In this document: in pieces, positions 1-6,792 of the stretch
Layout of the letters: each line of letters begins with the position of its first letter
How positions within the stretch are numbered: the first letter of the stretch is position 1
From: Bacillota bacterium
GTDB lineage: Bacteria; Bacillota; Clostridia; Clostridiales; Clostridiaceae
Direction of reading: 5' to 3'
DNA: 19,483 nt
NCBI GenBank assembly: GCA_023451395.1
Contig: JAEXZL010000036.1
Location: 1-19,483 of the forward strand
Position numbers and translations under genes: made by a program
The notes under the pieces: model-generated
The model's input: only the letters and a program-made list of their open reading frames with translations
Database searches by the model: none
What the model was told of the DNA's origin: nothing

Positions 1-126
1 TATAGATTACTATAACAACAAACGAATTAAAGGTAAACTAAAAGGACTGAGTCCTGTTCAATACAGGATTCAATCCTCGTTGGTTGCTTAGTATCTATTT
101 TTGTCTAACTTTTTGGGGTCAGAACA
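1..126 (+). mobile_element. 3' end of an IS3-family (IS150-like) insertion sequence
   Basis: The first ~126 bases carry the C-terminal codons of an IS3-type transposase, then a terminal sequence GTCTAACTTTTTGGGG followed by TCAGAACA. IS150-subgroup elements typically begin TGTTCTGACCCC, so the reverse complement fits a right-hand terminal inverted repeat ending in CA at about 126. The left end lies outside the window, so the target duplication and exact boundary cannot be fixed; the end could also be at 121. The element abuts the 3' end of the neighbouring minus-strand HAD gene (stop at 143-145) without entering it. Confidence 0.75.
2..91 (+). CDS. IS3-family transposase OrfB, C-terminal fragment (partial)
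   Basis: Starting at base 2 the plus strand encodes 29 residues ending with TAG at 89-91. They include YYNNKRIKGKLKGLSPVQYR, the typical C-terminal signature of the DDE integrase (OrfB) of IS3/IS150 elements, where the YNxxRxxxKLxGLSPxQYR stretch follows the catalytic core. OrfB performs strand cleavage and transfer during copy-out/paste-in transposition, usually as an OrfAB frameshift product. Only the last part is here; the DDE catalytic core lies upstream of the window, so activity cannot be judged. This fragment is too short to appear as an ordinary open reading frame, but the family signature is strong. Confidence 0.8.
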   Translation: MDYYNNKRIKGKLKGLSPVQYRIQSSLVA

Positions 127-142
127 ACCCTAGCGGATTATT

Positions 143-748
143 TTATATTTTTATATTAAGCTCTTTAAGATTCCTTATAAGTTCTACCATATTCTCAAAA
201 AGAATTCCTTTAATCCCTACCTCTTCTGCTCCAAGAATATTAGCTTCCACATCATCAATAAAAACTGTCTCCTGAGCTTTTAAAGAATACTTATCTAGAA
301 GCTCTATATAAATCTCCCTTTGGGGCTTAATAAAATGCCTTTCATAAGATATAACATATCCATCTACCAGATCAAAGAATTGATTCCTGTCCTTTGTAAT
401 CTTAAAAGCCTTTCTATGATAGTTTGATAATAAATATATATTATAGCCATTATTCTTCAATTCTTTTAATAACTCTATAGTCTCCTCCATGGGAAGAAGC
501 ATATCAACCCAACTATTCATAACTCTTTTAATTTCTTCTTGAAGCTTTGGAGCTCTAGAGCAAAATATCTCTATAGCTTTTTCCTCTTCAAGACTCCCCC
601 TATCCAGTAAAATCCATTCCTCACTACTAAAAATACATTCTATTAGATCTTTCGCTTCTTCCTTAGAATATCCTAGTCCTTTTAAATATTCTATTGGATT
701 AAACTCCATAAGAACATTTCCTATGTCAAAAACGATATTTTTTATCAT
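143..748 (-). CDS. HAD-superfamily phosphatase (subfamily IA, YihX-like)
   Basis: This 201-residue protein is a cytosolic haloacid dehalogenase-type hydrolase. All four HAD motifs are visible: the nucleophile D8 in FDIGNVL, S108 in LLSN, K141 in FIKP, and the acidic pair D165-D166 in FIDDVEAN. The usual second Asp of motif I (DxD) is Gly here (DIGNV), which is normal in the YihX/epoxide-hydrolase-like branch; E. coli YihX dephosphorylates alpha-glucose-1-phosphate. The cap domain is the helical C1 type between motifs I and II. The ATG has a GAGGT ribosome binding site that lies just past the stop of the upstream ROK kinase gene, 10 bp away, so the two are probably co-transcribed. The real substrate is not evident; a sugar phosphate is an inference from family and neighbour. 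Confidence 0.85.
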   Translation of the reverse strand: MIKNIVFDIGNVLMEFNPIEYLKGLGYSKEEAKDLIECIFSSEEWILLDRGSLEEEKAIEIFCSRAPKLQEEIKRVMNSWVDMLLPMEETIELLKELKNNGYNIYLLSNYHRKAFKITKDRNQFFDLVDGYVISYERHFIKPQREIYIELLDKYSLKAQETVFIDDVEANILGAEEVGIKGILFENMVELIRNLKELNIKI

Positions 749-758
749 AAGTACCTCG

Positions 759-1691
759 CTATTCTATTTCTTTTAATGCCTTTAGCGCTATATAAGCTGC
801 TCCATATACTCCAGCCTCATTAGAAAGCTCCGCCAAGAGTATCTCTGTATGTTCACTGTATGATTTCATTGCCTTATTCCTAAATGCTCTTTCTAGATCC
901 CTAACAAAACTTTCACCTTGAGCGGATATTCCTCCCCCTATAACTACATAGCCAGGATCTAAAATATGCACGATATTTGTTATTCCCACAGCTAAGTGAT
1001 TTAAAAAGTCCTTATAAACCTTTGAAGCAACACTATCTCCGGCTTTAACAAGATCCATAAGTTTTTCACCACTGATATCGCCTTTAGTGTTTATTCCGTC
1101 ATTCATAAGGGCACGATTATAGTTTCTTATTAAAGCAGAGGTTGAGGAGTATCTTTCAAGGCAGCCCTTAGCACCACAGCCACAGTCTTCACCCTCCTCA
1201 TTAATAATCATATGGCCAAGTTCACCGGCTCCTCCTTTAATCCCCTTATAAAGCTCACCATTTATGACTATAGCTCCACCTACGCCAGTTCCAAGGGTTA
1301 AACATACAAAGGAGTCTTTTCCTCTAGCTGCTCCCCTCCACATCTCTCCAAGGGCTGCTGCATTAACATCGTTTTCAACAAAGCAATGCAAATTAAGCTC
1401 TTCTCTCAAGTACTGTGATATTTTTGCTCCAGTATATCCTGGAAGATTTTCTGAGGCAAAGATTATTTCTCCATTTTCTGAATCTACCTGACCAGCAGTG
1501 CTAACTCCAGCTGCATCAATTTTGAAATACTTTGAAACATCATTTATTTTTTCTACCATCAATTTTGGTATTTCACTTTTACATTTTTCTCTAGGAGTAG
1601 GGAGCTTGTCCTTAAAAAGCATTTCTCCTTTTTCATTAATTACTGAATACTTAATAAAAGTACCACCAACATCAAAGCAAACTATATTCAT
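759..1691 (-). CDS. ROK-family sugar kinase (probable glucokinase)
   Basis: At 310 residues this is the usual length for a ROK glucokinase or fructokinase, phosphorylating a hexose with ATP in the cytosol. The N-terminal ATP-binding loop is FDVGGTFIKY (D7). The catalytic Asp is D108 in FVENDVNAA, and a second phosphate-binding motif GTGVGG lies at 134-139. The ROK zinc site is complete: H160 in GELGH, then C170, C172 and C177 in CGCGAKGCLE. There is no N-terminal DNA-binding domain, so this is a kinase and not a ROK repressor such as XylR or NagC. The ATG is preceded by AAAGGAG at good spacing. It is the first gene of a pair with the HAD phosphatase gene. Glucose is the most likely substrate, but ROK specificity cannot be read from motifs alone. 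Confidence 0.88.
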   Translation of the reverse strand: MNIVCFDVGGTFIKYSVINEKGEMLFKDKLPTPREKCKSEIPKLMVEKINDVSKYFKIDAAGVSTAGQVDSENGEIIFASENLPGYTGAKISQYLREELNLHCFVENDVNAAALGEMWRGAARGKDSFVCLTLGTGVGGAIVINGELYKGIKGGAGELGHMIINEEGEDCGCGAKGCLERYSSTSALIRNYNRALMNDGINTKGDISGEKLMDLVKAGDSVASKVYKDFLNHLAVGITNIVHILDPGYVVIGGGISAQGESFVRDLERAFRNKAMKSYSEHTEILLAELSNEAGVYGAAYIALKALKEIE

Positions 1692-1768
1692 AAAAGCTCT
1701 CCTTTAATTAATAATTTAATTTTTGAAGGTATATTTATTATTATACTACATATGACAGCTATATTGAG

Positions 1769-1795
1769 AAAAAGCTAAGAGATATCTCAGCCTTT
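1769..1795 (-). terminator. Rho-independent terminator after the GDPD-DUF2721 pair
   Basis: On the minus strand AAAGGCTGAGA, a TATC loop, then TCTTAGCTTTTT form an 11-pair stem (two G-U wobbles) running into a U-tract. It lies 12 bp downstream of the DUF2721 stop and upstream of the ROK gene, so it separates the two transcription units. Confidence 0.7.
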
Positions 1796-1806
1796 CCCCT
1801 TTAAAC

Positions 1807-2196
1807 TTATTTCTTATATTTGTCTAGCTGCACGTTAAGAGCTTTTACTGAAATCTGAACCTCTATTATCAAAAGTAGTAAAGATATCATTAAAGCTACA
1901 AGACTACCGCCAAAAGCAATCTCACCAAGGTAATTCTGATCCTTAAATATTAGAAAGGTAGATAGAGCACATAATAAGAAGCTAACGCCTCCCATAATCT
2001 GAGTGTATCTTATTATATTAATTCTAAGTTGAATGTTCTTTATCTGTTTTAATATCTCCTCTCCTGGTTCATTCTTGTATTGGCTATCAAGTTGCCTAAC
2101 AAGCTGAGCTAAGGTTAAAAATCTGCTAGTGTATGCAGATATCAAGAGAGAAATTGATGTAAATAATACTGCTGGTGTAGTAAGTTCTAGTCTCAA
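1807..2196 (-). CDS. DUF2721-family membrane protein, function unknown
   Basis: This 129-residue protein is a small integral membrane protein that I match to the DUF2721 family (bacterial, uncharacterised). A hydrophobic N-terminal segment at about 5-28 is followed by a polar amphipathic stretch to ~65 (LVRQLDSQYKNEPGEEI). Two more membrane segments lie at about 68-86 and 92-115, and the protein ends in a short charged tail. The start is TTG at 2194-2196, supported by AGAGGAGG seven bases upstream; no in-frame ATG fits as well. It sits 22 bp downstream of the glycerophosphodiesterase gene and is followed by a terminator, so the two genes are one transcription unit. A link to membrane lipid breakdown is only suggested by this pairing. 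Confidence 0.8.
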   Translation of the reverse strand: MRLELTTPAVLFTSISLLISAYTSRFLTLAQLVRQLDSQYKNEPGEEILKQIKNIQLRINIIRYTQIMGGVSFLLCALSTFLIFKDQNYLGEIAFGGSLVALMISLLLLIIEVQISVKALNVQLDKYKK

Positions 2197-2218
2197 GCTT
2201 CTTCCTCCTCTGTTTCAT

Positions 2219-2938
2219 TTATTTACAGTATTTTTTTAGTTTATCTGGATAATTCGTTATTATCCCATCAACACCAAGGGAAATGAGCCTTTTCATGGTA
2301 TCCTCATCATTAACTGTATAAGGCTGGATTATTAATCCTTCCCTATGAGCATCCCTTACAATTTCTGAAGTGATGGTATAAAAAGCTGGATGTAATGCCA
2401 TAGCGCCAATATCTTTGCAATATCTTTCTGGATGATACAAGCCTTCGCCATATAGTATAGCTGTTTTAATTTCTGGAGCTATATTATTACAGTCAACTAA
2501 GGCATAATGATTAAAGCTAGAGATAATAACATTATTCTCCATATTATAATCCTTGATAAGCTGAATCAACTTGCCCTCTATTCCTGGATAAAAAACAATA
2601 CCTGTTTTAATTTCATAATTCACTAATATGTTATGTTTCTTTGCTAAAGCCAATAAATCCTCTGCCTTTGGGATTGGGTGAAAAGAGTCCTTAAGACCAA
2701 AATAATTAGCTGCATTTAGATTTTTAAGCTCCTCATAGGTATAATCCTTTACCCACCCTTCCTTTCCGGTGGTTCTTTTAACTGTCTCATCATGAATAAG
2801 CACTAAAATACCATCCTTGGTCATCTGGACATCTGTCTCAATACCATCGCAACCGAGCTCTATAGCCTTCTCAAAGGCAATCATAGTATTTTCAGGATAA
2901 TAACCACTTGCACCTCTATGAGCATAATTTATCGTCAT
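2219..2938 (-). CDS. Glycerophosphodiester phosphodiesterase (GDPD family)
   Basis: This enzyme hydrolyses glycerophosphodiesters (deacylated phospholipids) to sn-glycerol-3-phosphate plus an alcohol. The TIM-barrel active site is complete: H7-R8 in AHRGASGYYPENT, E34 and D36 in GIETDVQMTKDG, and H49 in LIHDETVKRTT. The C-terminal barrel signature LGVDGIITNYPD is also present. No signal peptide or transmembrane helix is seen, so the protein is cytosolic. I place the start at ATG 2936-2938 (239 residues) because GAGGTGAT precedes it directly; an in-frame TTG eight codons further upstream (2962) lacks such a site. The gene leads a two-gene unit with the DUF2721 gene. Preferred headgroup is not determinable. 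Confidence 0.9.
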   Translation of the reverse strand: MTINYAHRGASGYYPENTMIAFEKAIELGCDGIETDVQMTKDGILVLIHDETVKRTTGKEGWVKDYTYEELKNLNAANYFGLKDSFHPIPKAEDLLALAKKHNILVNYEIKTGIVFYPGIEGKLIQLIKDYNMENNVIISSFNHYALVDCNNIAPEIKTAILYGEGLYHPERYCKDIGAMALHPAFYTITSEIVRDAHREGLIIQPYTVNDEDTMKRLISLGVDGIITNYPDKLKKYCK

Positions 2939-3085
2939 ACTATCACCTCGATAATTAGTCAATTATAATAGTGACATTATTATACTATAAATATAGTAAT
3001 ATATTCTACTTATAAGCACTTATAGCCTATATTTCTTTGAAGATATATAGGCTAAGTTAGAAATATGTATTAAATTATAAAAAAA

Positions 3086-3475
3086 CTAAGAAAAAGTAAA
3101 CTTATCCTTTAATAATATATGTTCATCAATCCATTTATAAACAAAATCCAAGATTTCTAGTATAGATCCATCTTGATTTAAATCAATAGCACTAAGATCT
3201 AAAGAATTAATTTTATCAATAAAATTCATATGTTCAACTTTATGAGATAAAAAGCTTTTATTCTTTCTCTCAAGCATATAGTTCTCTTCATATTGAAAAT
3301 GATAAATTGTGTATTCCTTGAGCTCTGTTAGTATTCTTAGAATCTCATTGTATTTATCTACTCTAAGCTTATCCTTTAAAAGCTTAAAGGCTTCATTTCC
3401 GATTCTAAAAAGCTCCTTGTGCTGCTTATCGATTTCTTCTATTCTTAACTCATATTCTTCTTTCCAAATAAACAT
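3086..3475 (-). CDS. Bacteriohemerythrin (single-domain O2-binding protein)
   Basis: This 129-residue protein folds as a four-helix bundle with a di-iron centre that binds O2. All seven iron ligands are in place: H19 in IDKQHKELF, H59 and E63 in YHFQYEE, H78 and H82 in SHKVEH, and H119 and D124 in DEHILLKD. The N-terminal MFIWKEEYELRIEEID is also typical. The length is that of a stand-alone hemerythrin, with no attached signalling domain. In strict anaerobes such proteins are thought to scavenge, sense or deliver O2. The ATG follows GGAGGGG at short spacing. The gene stands alone, with 110 bp to the downstream GDPD gene (ATG at 2938 plus ~147 bp of leader) and the rnpB terminator upstream. 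A strong promoter is not obvious in 3476-3640. Confidence 0.92.
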   Translation of the reverse strand: MFIWKEEYELRIEEIDKQHKELFRIGNEAFKLLKDKLRVDKYNEILRILTELKEYTIYHFQYEENYMLERKNKSFLSHKVEHMNFIDKINSLDLSAIDLNQDGSILEILDFVYKWIDEHILLKDKFTFS

Positions 3476-3641
3476 TATACCCCTCCAATTTTCTCTATAA
3501 TAGCTTATTACTATTTCTACATTTTTCTATCTATTCCTTTTTTATCTTTGTATAATTAATAGATATTTTCTCCTGATGACTTCTCTCTATTCTATCTTTT
3601 ATAATTATTAAATTCAGAAATTGAAATGCTGGTTTAAATAA

Positions 3642-3673
3642 AAAAAACACCACGCTTTAACGTGATGTTTTTT
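3642..3673 (-). terminator. Rho-independent terminator of rnpB
   Basis: On the minus strand, ACATCACG, a TTAAAG loop and CGTGGTGT form a stem extended by A-T pairs and followed by eight U residues. One pair is U-G on this strand but would be an A-C mismatch on the plus strand, so the hairpin is built for minus-strand transcripts. It starts 7-10 bases after the mature rnpB 3' end. Confidence 0.85.
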
Positions 3674-3679
3674 ATGGTG

Positions 3680-4053
3680 TGCGAGACAAGTCTATAAGCC
3701 GAGTTCTGTATTTGACAATCATCTATCTAGGCCTGTTGTTACCAAACAGGCTCCAGCGACACACCCGAAGACGGGACGGGCAGCCCCATAAGTCTTCCTA
3801 TTCGGTCTTGCTCCAGGTGGGGTTTACAGAGCCGCCAGATCACCCTGGCGCTGGTGAGCCCTTACCTCACCTTTCCACCCTTACCGGGCAGCAATGCTGC
3901 ATTTAGGCAGAAGAATCTGCTTCCGGCGGTATATTTCTGTTGCACTATCCTTAGAGTCGCCTCCACTGGGAGTTACCCAGCACCCTGCCCTACGGAGCTC
4001 GGACTTTCCTCTCCTGACTAAAGGTCAGCAGCGATTGTCTGGCTTACTCGCAA
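3680..4053 (-). ncRNA. rnpB: RNase P RNA (class A type)
   Basis: This is the catalytic RNA of ribonuclease P, which removes 5' leaders from tRNA precursors together with the protein RnpA. On the minus strand the conserved blocks appear in order. The first is GAGGAAAGTCCGAGCTCC (5' side of the P4 pseudoknot), then AGTGCAACAGAAA, GGTAAGGGTGGAAAGGTG, AAACCCCACCTGGAGCAAG, GGCCTAGATAGATGATTGTC, and finally ACAGAACTCGGCTTATAGAC at the 3' side of P4. The ends pair as helix P1 (TGCGAGTAAG with CTTGTCTCGCA, one bulge), which sets the boundaries at about 4053 and 3680, roughly 374 nt. The block order resembles the class A fold of E. coli and Clostridium, not the Bacillus class B. Small open frames here are not genes. 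It has its own promoter and terminator. Confidence 0.96.
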
Positions 4054-4058
4054 GGTTT

Positions 4059-4087
4059 ATAGTAACATAATTTTTTATAAAATGCAA
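4059..4087 (-). promoter_or_regulatory. Putative rnpB promoter (extended -10, sigma-A type)
   Basis: On the minus strand TTGCAT (-35-like, 4082-4087) is separated by exactly 17 bases from TACTAT (4059-4064). The -10 is preceded by TG one base away, giving the extended element TGTTACTAT. Transcription would start about five to seven bases downstream, at the 5' end of the P1 helix. The -35 is weak, but the extended -10 and the position fit well. Confidence 0.6.
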
Positions 4088-4095
4088 AGAAAATA

Positions 4096-4899
4096 TTAGA
4101 GGAATTTATAGGGATCTTTGGATTTTTTAGAAACTATAAATTCTAAATCGTTAAACTCCTTTTCTTCTTTAAATATTCTTTCTATAACTTTTAAAAATAT
4201 TTTCCATTCTGATTGGAAATGTCCTATGTCAATAATTGAAAAACCTAATTCCTCATAATCACTGGCATAATGATAGGTTGAATCGCCAGTAATAACGCAA
4301 TGAGCTCCCTTTTTTATAGCAAGGTCAATGTAATCCTGTCCACTACCGTTTATCACTGCTACCTTTGTAATTTTCTTTTCCAGGTCACCGGTGTATCTTA
4401 AGCCTTCTAACTGAAACTCTTCTTTTATTTTATAAATAAAATCCTTTAAGGTACATTCCTTCACTGTGCCAATTCTTCCTATTCCATGATTCTTATTAGG
4501 ATAATTTAAATTTTCCTCTAATATCTCAACATCTTTAAGATCCAGCATATCCATTAATATATCATTCATTCCTCCATGAACTGAATCTAGATTTGTATGA
4601 CTGGAATAGAGATTTACCCCTTCAGATATTAGTTTTATTATTTTTCTCCCCTGAAGGGTATCTGAGGTTATTTGTGAAGGTCTTCTAAAGAGTAGCGGAT
4701 GATGGGTAATTATCAGTTCGGCTCCTACAGTCACTGCTTCATCTATCACTTCTAAGGTGCAGTCTAAAGCAAGGAGTACCTTAGTTATTTCTTTATCCTT
4801 ATCTCCTACCATGAGCCCTACATTATCATACTCTTCCTTAAGATATTTAGGGGCAAAACCCTCCATTACTTCAATAATCCCTTTAAGCTTTACAGACAT
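4096..4899 (-). CDS. Nif3-like dinuclear metal centre protein (YqfO homologue)
   Basis: This 267-residue protein belongs to the Nif3/YbgI/YqfO family, hexameric or toroidal proteins with a two-metal site; the biological reaction is unsettled. Names in databases include GTP cyclohydrolase 1 type 2. The metal ligands are visible: H66-H67 in ITHHPLLF, D105 in SSHTNLDSVHGG, and H227 and E231 in DIGHFQSEW. It is the short form, lacking the central PII-like insertion that makes B. subtilis YqfO about 370 residues long. The ATG lies inside the last codons of trmK (10-bp overlap), with AGAGGTGAT upstream, so translation is probably coupled. The trmK-nif3 pair after rpoD is conserved in Firmicutes. 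Confidence 0.92.
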   Translation of the reverse strand: MSVKLKGIIEVMEGFAPKYLKEEYDNVGLMVGDKDKEITKVLLALDCTLEVIDEAVTVGAELIITHHPLLFRRPSQITSDTLQGRKIIKLISEGVNLYSSHTNLDSVHGGMNDILMDMLDLKDVEILEENLNYPNKNHGIGRIGTVKECTLKDFIYKIKEEFQLEGLRYTGDLEKKITKVAVINGSGQDYIDLAIKKGAHCVITGDSTYHYASDYEELGFSIIDIGHFQSEWKIFLKVIERIFKEEKEFNDLEFIVSKKSKDPYKFL

Positions 4900-5585
4900 T
4901 TTATCACCTCTTTTAATTTTTCTATTTTCATCTCTACCTCATGCTTCCTTCTAATGGCAGCTTCACTATCTTCTTTTATATATTTTAAAATCTTCTCATA
5001 GGAAGATAATTTAAATTTTATATATTCATTAATTAATGGGTTACCGCTATGAAGAAGCTTAGAGCTTAATTCATAAGAAAATTCATTGTCTTTTTCCTTA
5101 GATGTTCTTTTAGAATATCTAACCTTGAATATTTCATAATACTTCCCCTCATCAAAGGTTAGCTCTTCCTTTAAAACCTCAAAATCATTCTTATATAAAA
5201 ACTCTCTAAGGACCTCAGGATTCTGAGCTGGCTGCAGAATCATATATTGCAGCGGTACTACCTTCTCCATATCCTCTAATATTATATCTCTTATGAGATT
5301 ACCTCCCATACCAGCAATAATTACTGCCTCTGCCTCCTTAAAGCCTAAGGTTGCTAACCCAGCTCCCCTTCTACAGCTTATTCTATCCTCTAAGCCTCTA
5401 CTTATAATATTAGTCTGAGCTCTTTTAACAGGTCCAATGTTGATGTCAGAAGCAATAGCCCTTTTGGCTATTTTTTCCTCTATAACATATATAGGTATAT
5501 ATCCATGATCACTTCCAATATCCGCTACAGTGTTGCAATTCTCTATAAGCTTAGCAATAGCTTTTAGTCTAGTGCTTAATTCCAT
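4890..5585 (-). CDS. trmK: tRNA (adenine(22)-N1)-methyltransferase
   Basis: TrmK methylates N1 of A22 in the D-loop of bacterial tRNAs using S-adenosylmethionine. At 231 residues the length matches. The SAM-binding motif I is VADIGSDHGYIP at 20-31, followed by the acidic strand end ASDIN near 47. The family-specific AGMGGNLI is at 91-98 and LQPAQNPEVLREFL follows. The C-terminal third is a charged, helical, coiled-coil-like tail (around 170-231), as in B. subtilis TrmK. The ATG has GAGGTG upstream. The gene is 46 bp after rpoD, with the rpoD terminator in the gap, and overlaps the next gene, nif3, by 10 bp. Confidence 0.93.
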   Translation of the reverse strand: MELSTRLKAIAKLIENCNTVADIGSDHGYIPIYVIEEKIAKRAIASDINIGPVKRAQTNIISRGLEDRISCRRGAGLATLGFKEAEAVIIAGMGGNLIRDIILEDMEKVVPLQYMILQPAQNPEVLREFLYKNDFEVLKEELTFDEGKYYEIFKVRYSKRTSKEKDNEFSYELSSKLLHSGNPLINEYIKFKLSSYEKILKYIKEDSEAAIRRKHEVEMKIEKLKEVIKCL

Positions 5586-5607
5586 ATTTCCACACCTCTT
5601 CTTAAAA

Positions 5608-5638
5608 AGATTAGCACCTTTATAAAAGGTGCTAATCT
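5608..5638 (-). terminator. Strong hairpin terminator overlapping the rpoD stop codon
   Basis: On the minus strand AGATTAGCACCTTT, loop TAT, AAAGGTGCTAATCT form a perfect 14-bp stem followed by TTTTAAG. The upstream arm includes the last codons and stop (5632-5634) of rpoD, so a terminating ribosome would mask the stem. It lies between rpoD and trmK. Confidence 0.85.
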
Positions 5639-6765
5639 AAGTAATCCTTAAGTTTTTTACTTCTGCTTGGATGTCTTAATTTTCTAAGGGCTTTAGCTTC
5701 TATCTGTCTTATTCTTTCCCTGGTGACATTAAATTCCTTACCAACCTCTTCAAGAGTCCTTGCTCTTCCATCATCTAATCCAAATCTAAGTCGTAGAACT
5801 TTCTCCTCTCTAGGAGTTAAAGTATCAAGAACATTGATAAGCTGCTCCTTAAGCATGGTAAAGGCTGCAGCCTCTGCCGGTGCTGGTGCTTCATCATCTG
5901 GAATAAAATCTCCAAGATGACTATCCTCTTCCTCTCCTATAGGAGTCTCTAAGGATACAGGCTCTTGAGCTATCTTCATGATTTCCCTAACCTTATCTAC
6001 TGGCATATCCATTTGAGCTGCCACTTCATCAGGTAAAGGCTCTCTCCCAAGCTCCTGTAGAAGCTGTCTGGAAACTCTGATAAGTTTATTTATAGTTTCT
6101 ACCATGTGAACAGGTATTCTTATGGTTCTTGCTTGATCGGCAATTGCCCTTGTTATAGCCTGCCTTATCCACCAAGTAGCATAGGTGCTGAATTTGAAGC
6201 CTTTTCTATAATCAAATTTTTCAACAGCCTTTATAAGACCCAAATTTCCTTCTTGTATTAAGTCTAGAAATTGCATTCCTCTTCCTACATATCTTTTTGC
6301 TATACTTACTACAAGTCTAAGGTTTGCCTCTGCCAACTTCTTTTTAGCTATCTGGTCACCATTTTCTATTCTTAAAGCTAAGTCTATTTCTTCCTCGGAG
6401 GATAAAAGAGGTACCTTTCCTATTTCCTTTAAGTACATTCTAACGGGATCATCAATGGCTATACCTTCAGGTACAGATAAATCTAAATCTTCCTCAGCTT
6501 CTTCACTTTCAGCAATATCACCCAAAACATCTATTCCCATAGATTCTAAAACTTCATATATTTTCTCTATCTGTTCCGGATTTAAATCTATTTCCTCTAA
6601 CTCATCCATAATCTCCTTATAGGTTAGAGTTCCGGATTTTTTTCCTTTTTCAATGAGCTTTTTAACTATGTTCATTTTTGAACTTTTATCTTTAATATTC
6701 TTATCCTTAGCCTTTTCTTTGGAAATTTTATCCTTTGAAATCTTCTCTTCTTTTTTATCCTTCAC
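5632..6765 (-). CDS. rpoD: Primary RNA polymerase sigma factor (sigma-A / RpoD)
   Basis: The housekeeping sigma factor directs RNA polymerase to -35/-10 promoters. Counting from GTG 6765, a lysine-rich tail (1-30) is followed by a region 1.1-like segment (about 31-83). Region 1.2 is DPVRMYLKEIGKVPLLS (from ~106) and region 2 runs from ~146, with NLRLVVSIAKRYVGRGMQ, DLIQEGNLGLIKAVEKFDY and FSTYATWWIRQAITRAI. Region 3 begins IRIPVHMVETINKL, and region 4 holds the helix-turn-helix TLEEVGKEFNVTRERIRQIE. The start is ambiguous. AAGGAGG lies seven bases before GTG 6763-6765 but directly abuts the in-frame ATG 6769-6771; another ATG at 6784-6786 follows dnaG by six bases. I prefer the GTG by spacing. 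It is the second gene of the dnaG-rpoD operon. Confidence 0.95.
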   Translation of the reverse strand: MKDKKEEKISKDKISKEKAKDKNIKDKSSKMNIVKKLIEKGKKSGTLTYKEIMDELEEIDLNPEQIEKIYEVLESMGIDVLGDIAESEEAEEDLDLSVPEGIAIDDPVRMYLKEIGKVPLLSSEEEIDLALRIENGDQIAKKKLAEANLRLVVSIAKRYVGRGMQFLDLIQEGNLGLIKAVEKFDYRKGFKFSTYATWWIRQAITRAIADQARTIRIPVHMVETINKLIRVSRQLLQELGREPLPDEVAAQMDMPVDKVREIMKIAQEPVSLETPIGEEEDSHLGDFIPDDEAPAPAEAAAFTMLKEQLINVLDTLTPREEKVLRLRFGLDDGRARTLEEVGKEFNVTRERIRQIEAKALRKLRHPSRSKKLKDYLD

Positions 6766-6792
6766 GTTCATACCTCCTTCCGCCATTAACTA

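Noticed and set aside
1740..1768. Possible promoter for the ROK-HAD pair (TATAAT on the minus strand at 1740-1745)
   Set aside because: The -10 is perfect, but the -35 at 17 bases is CTCAAT (two of six matches) and there is no extended -10. It may be real, but the evidence in AT-rich DNA is too weak to list.
3023..3054. Hemerythrin terminator
   Set aside because: The stem is good, but neither strand has a U-tract after it, so I list it only as an unexplained inverted repeat.
3679..3906. 75-codon plus-strand open frame
   Set aside because: It lies entirely inside the RNase P RNA gene on the opposite strand, and its codons spell conserved RNA blocks.
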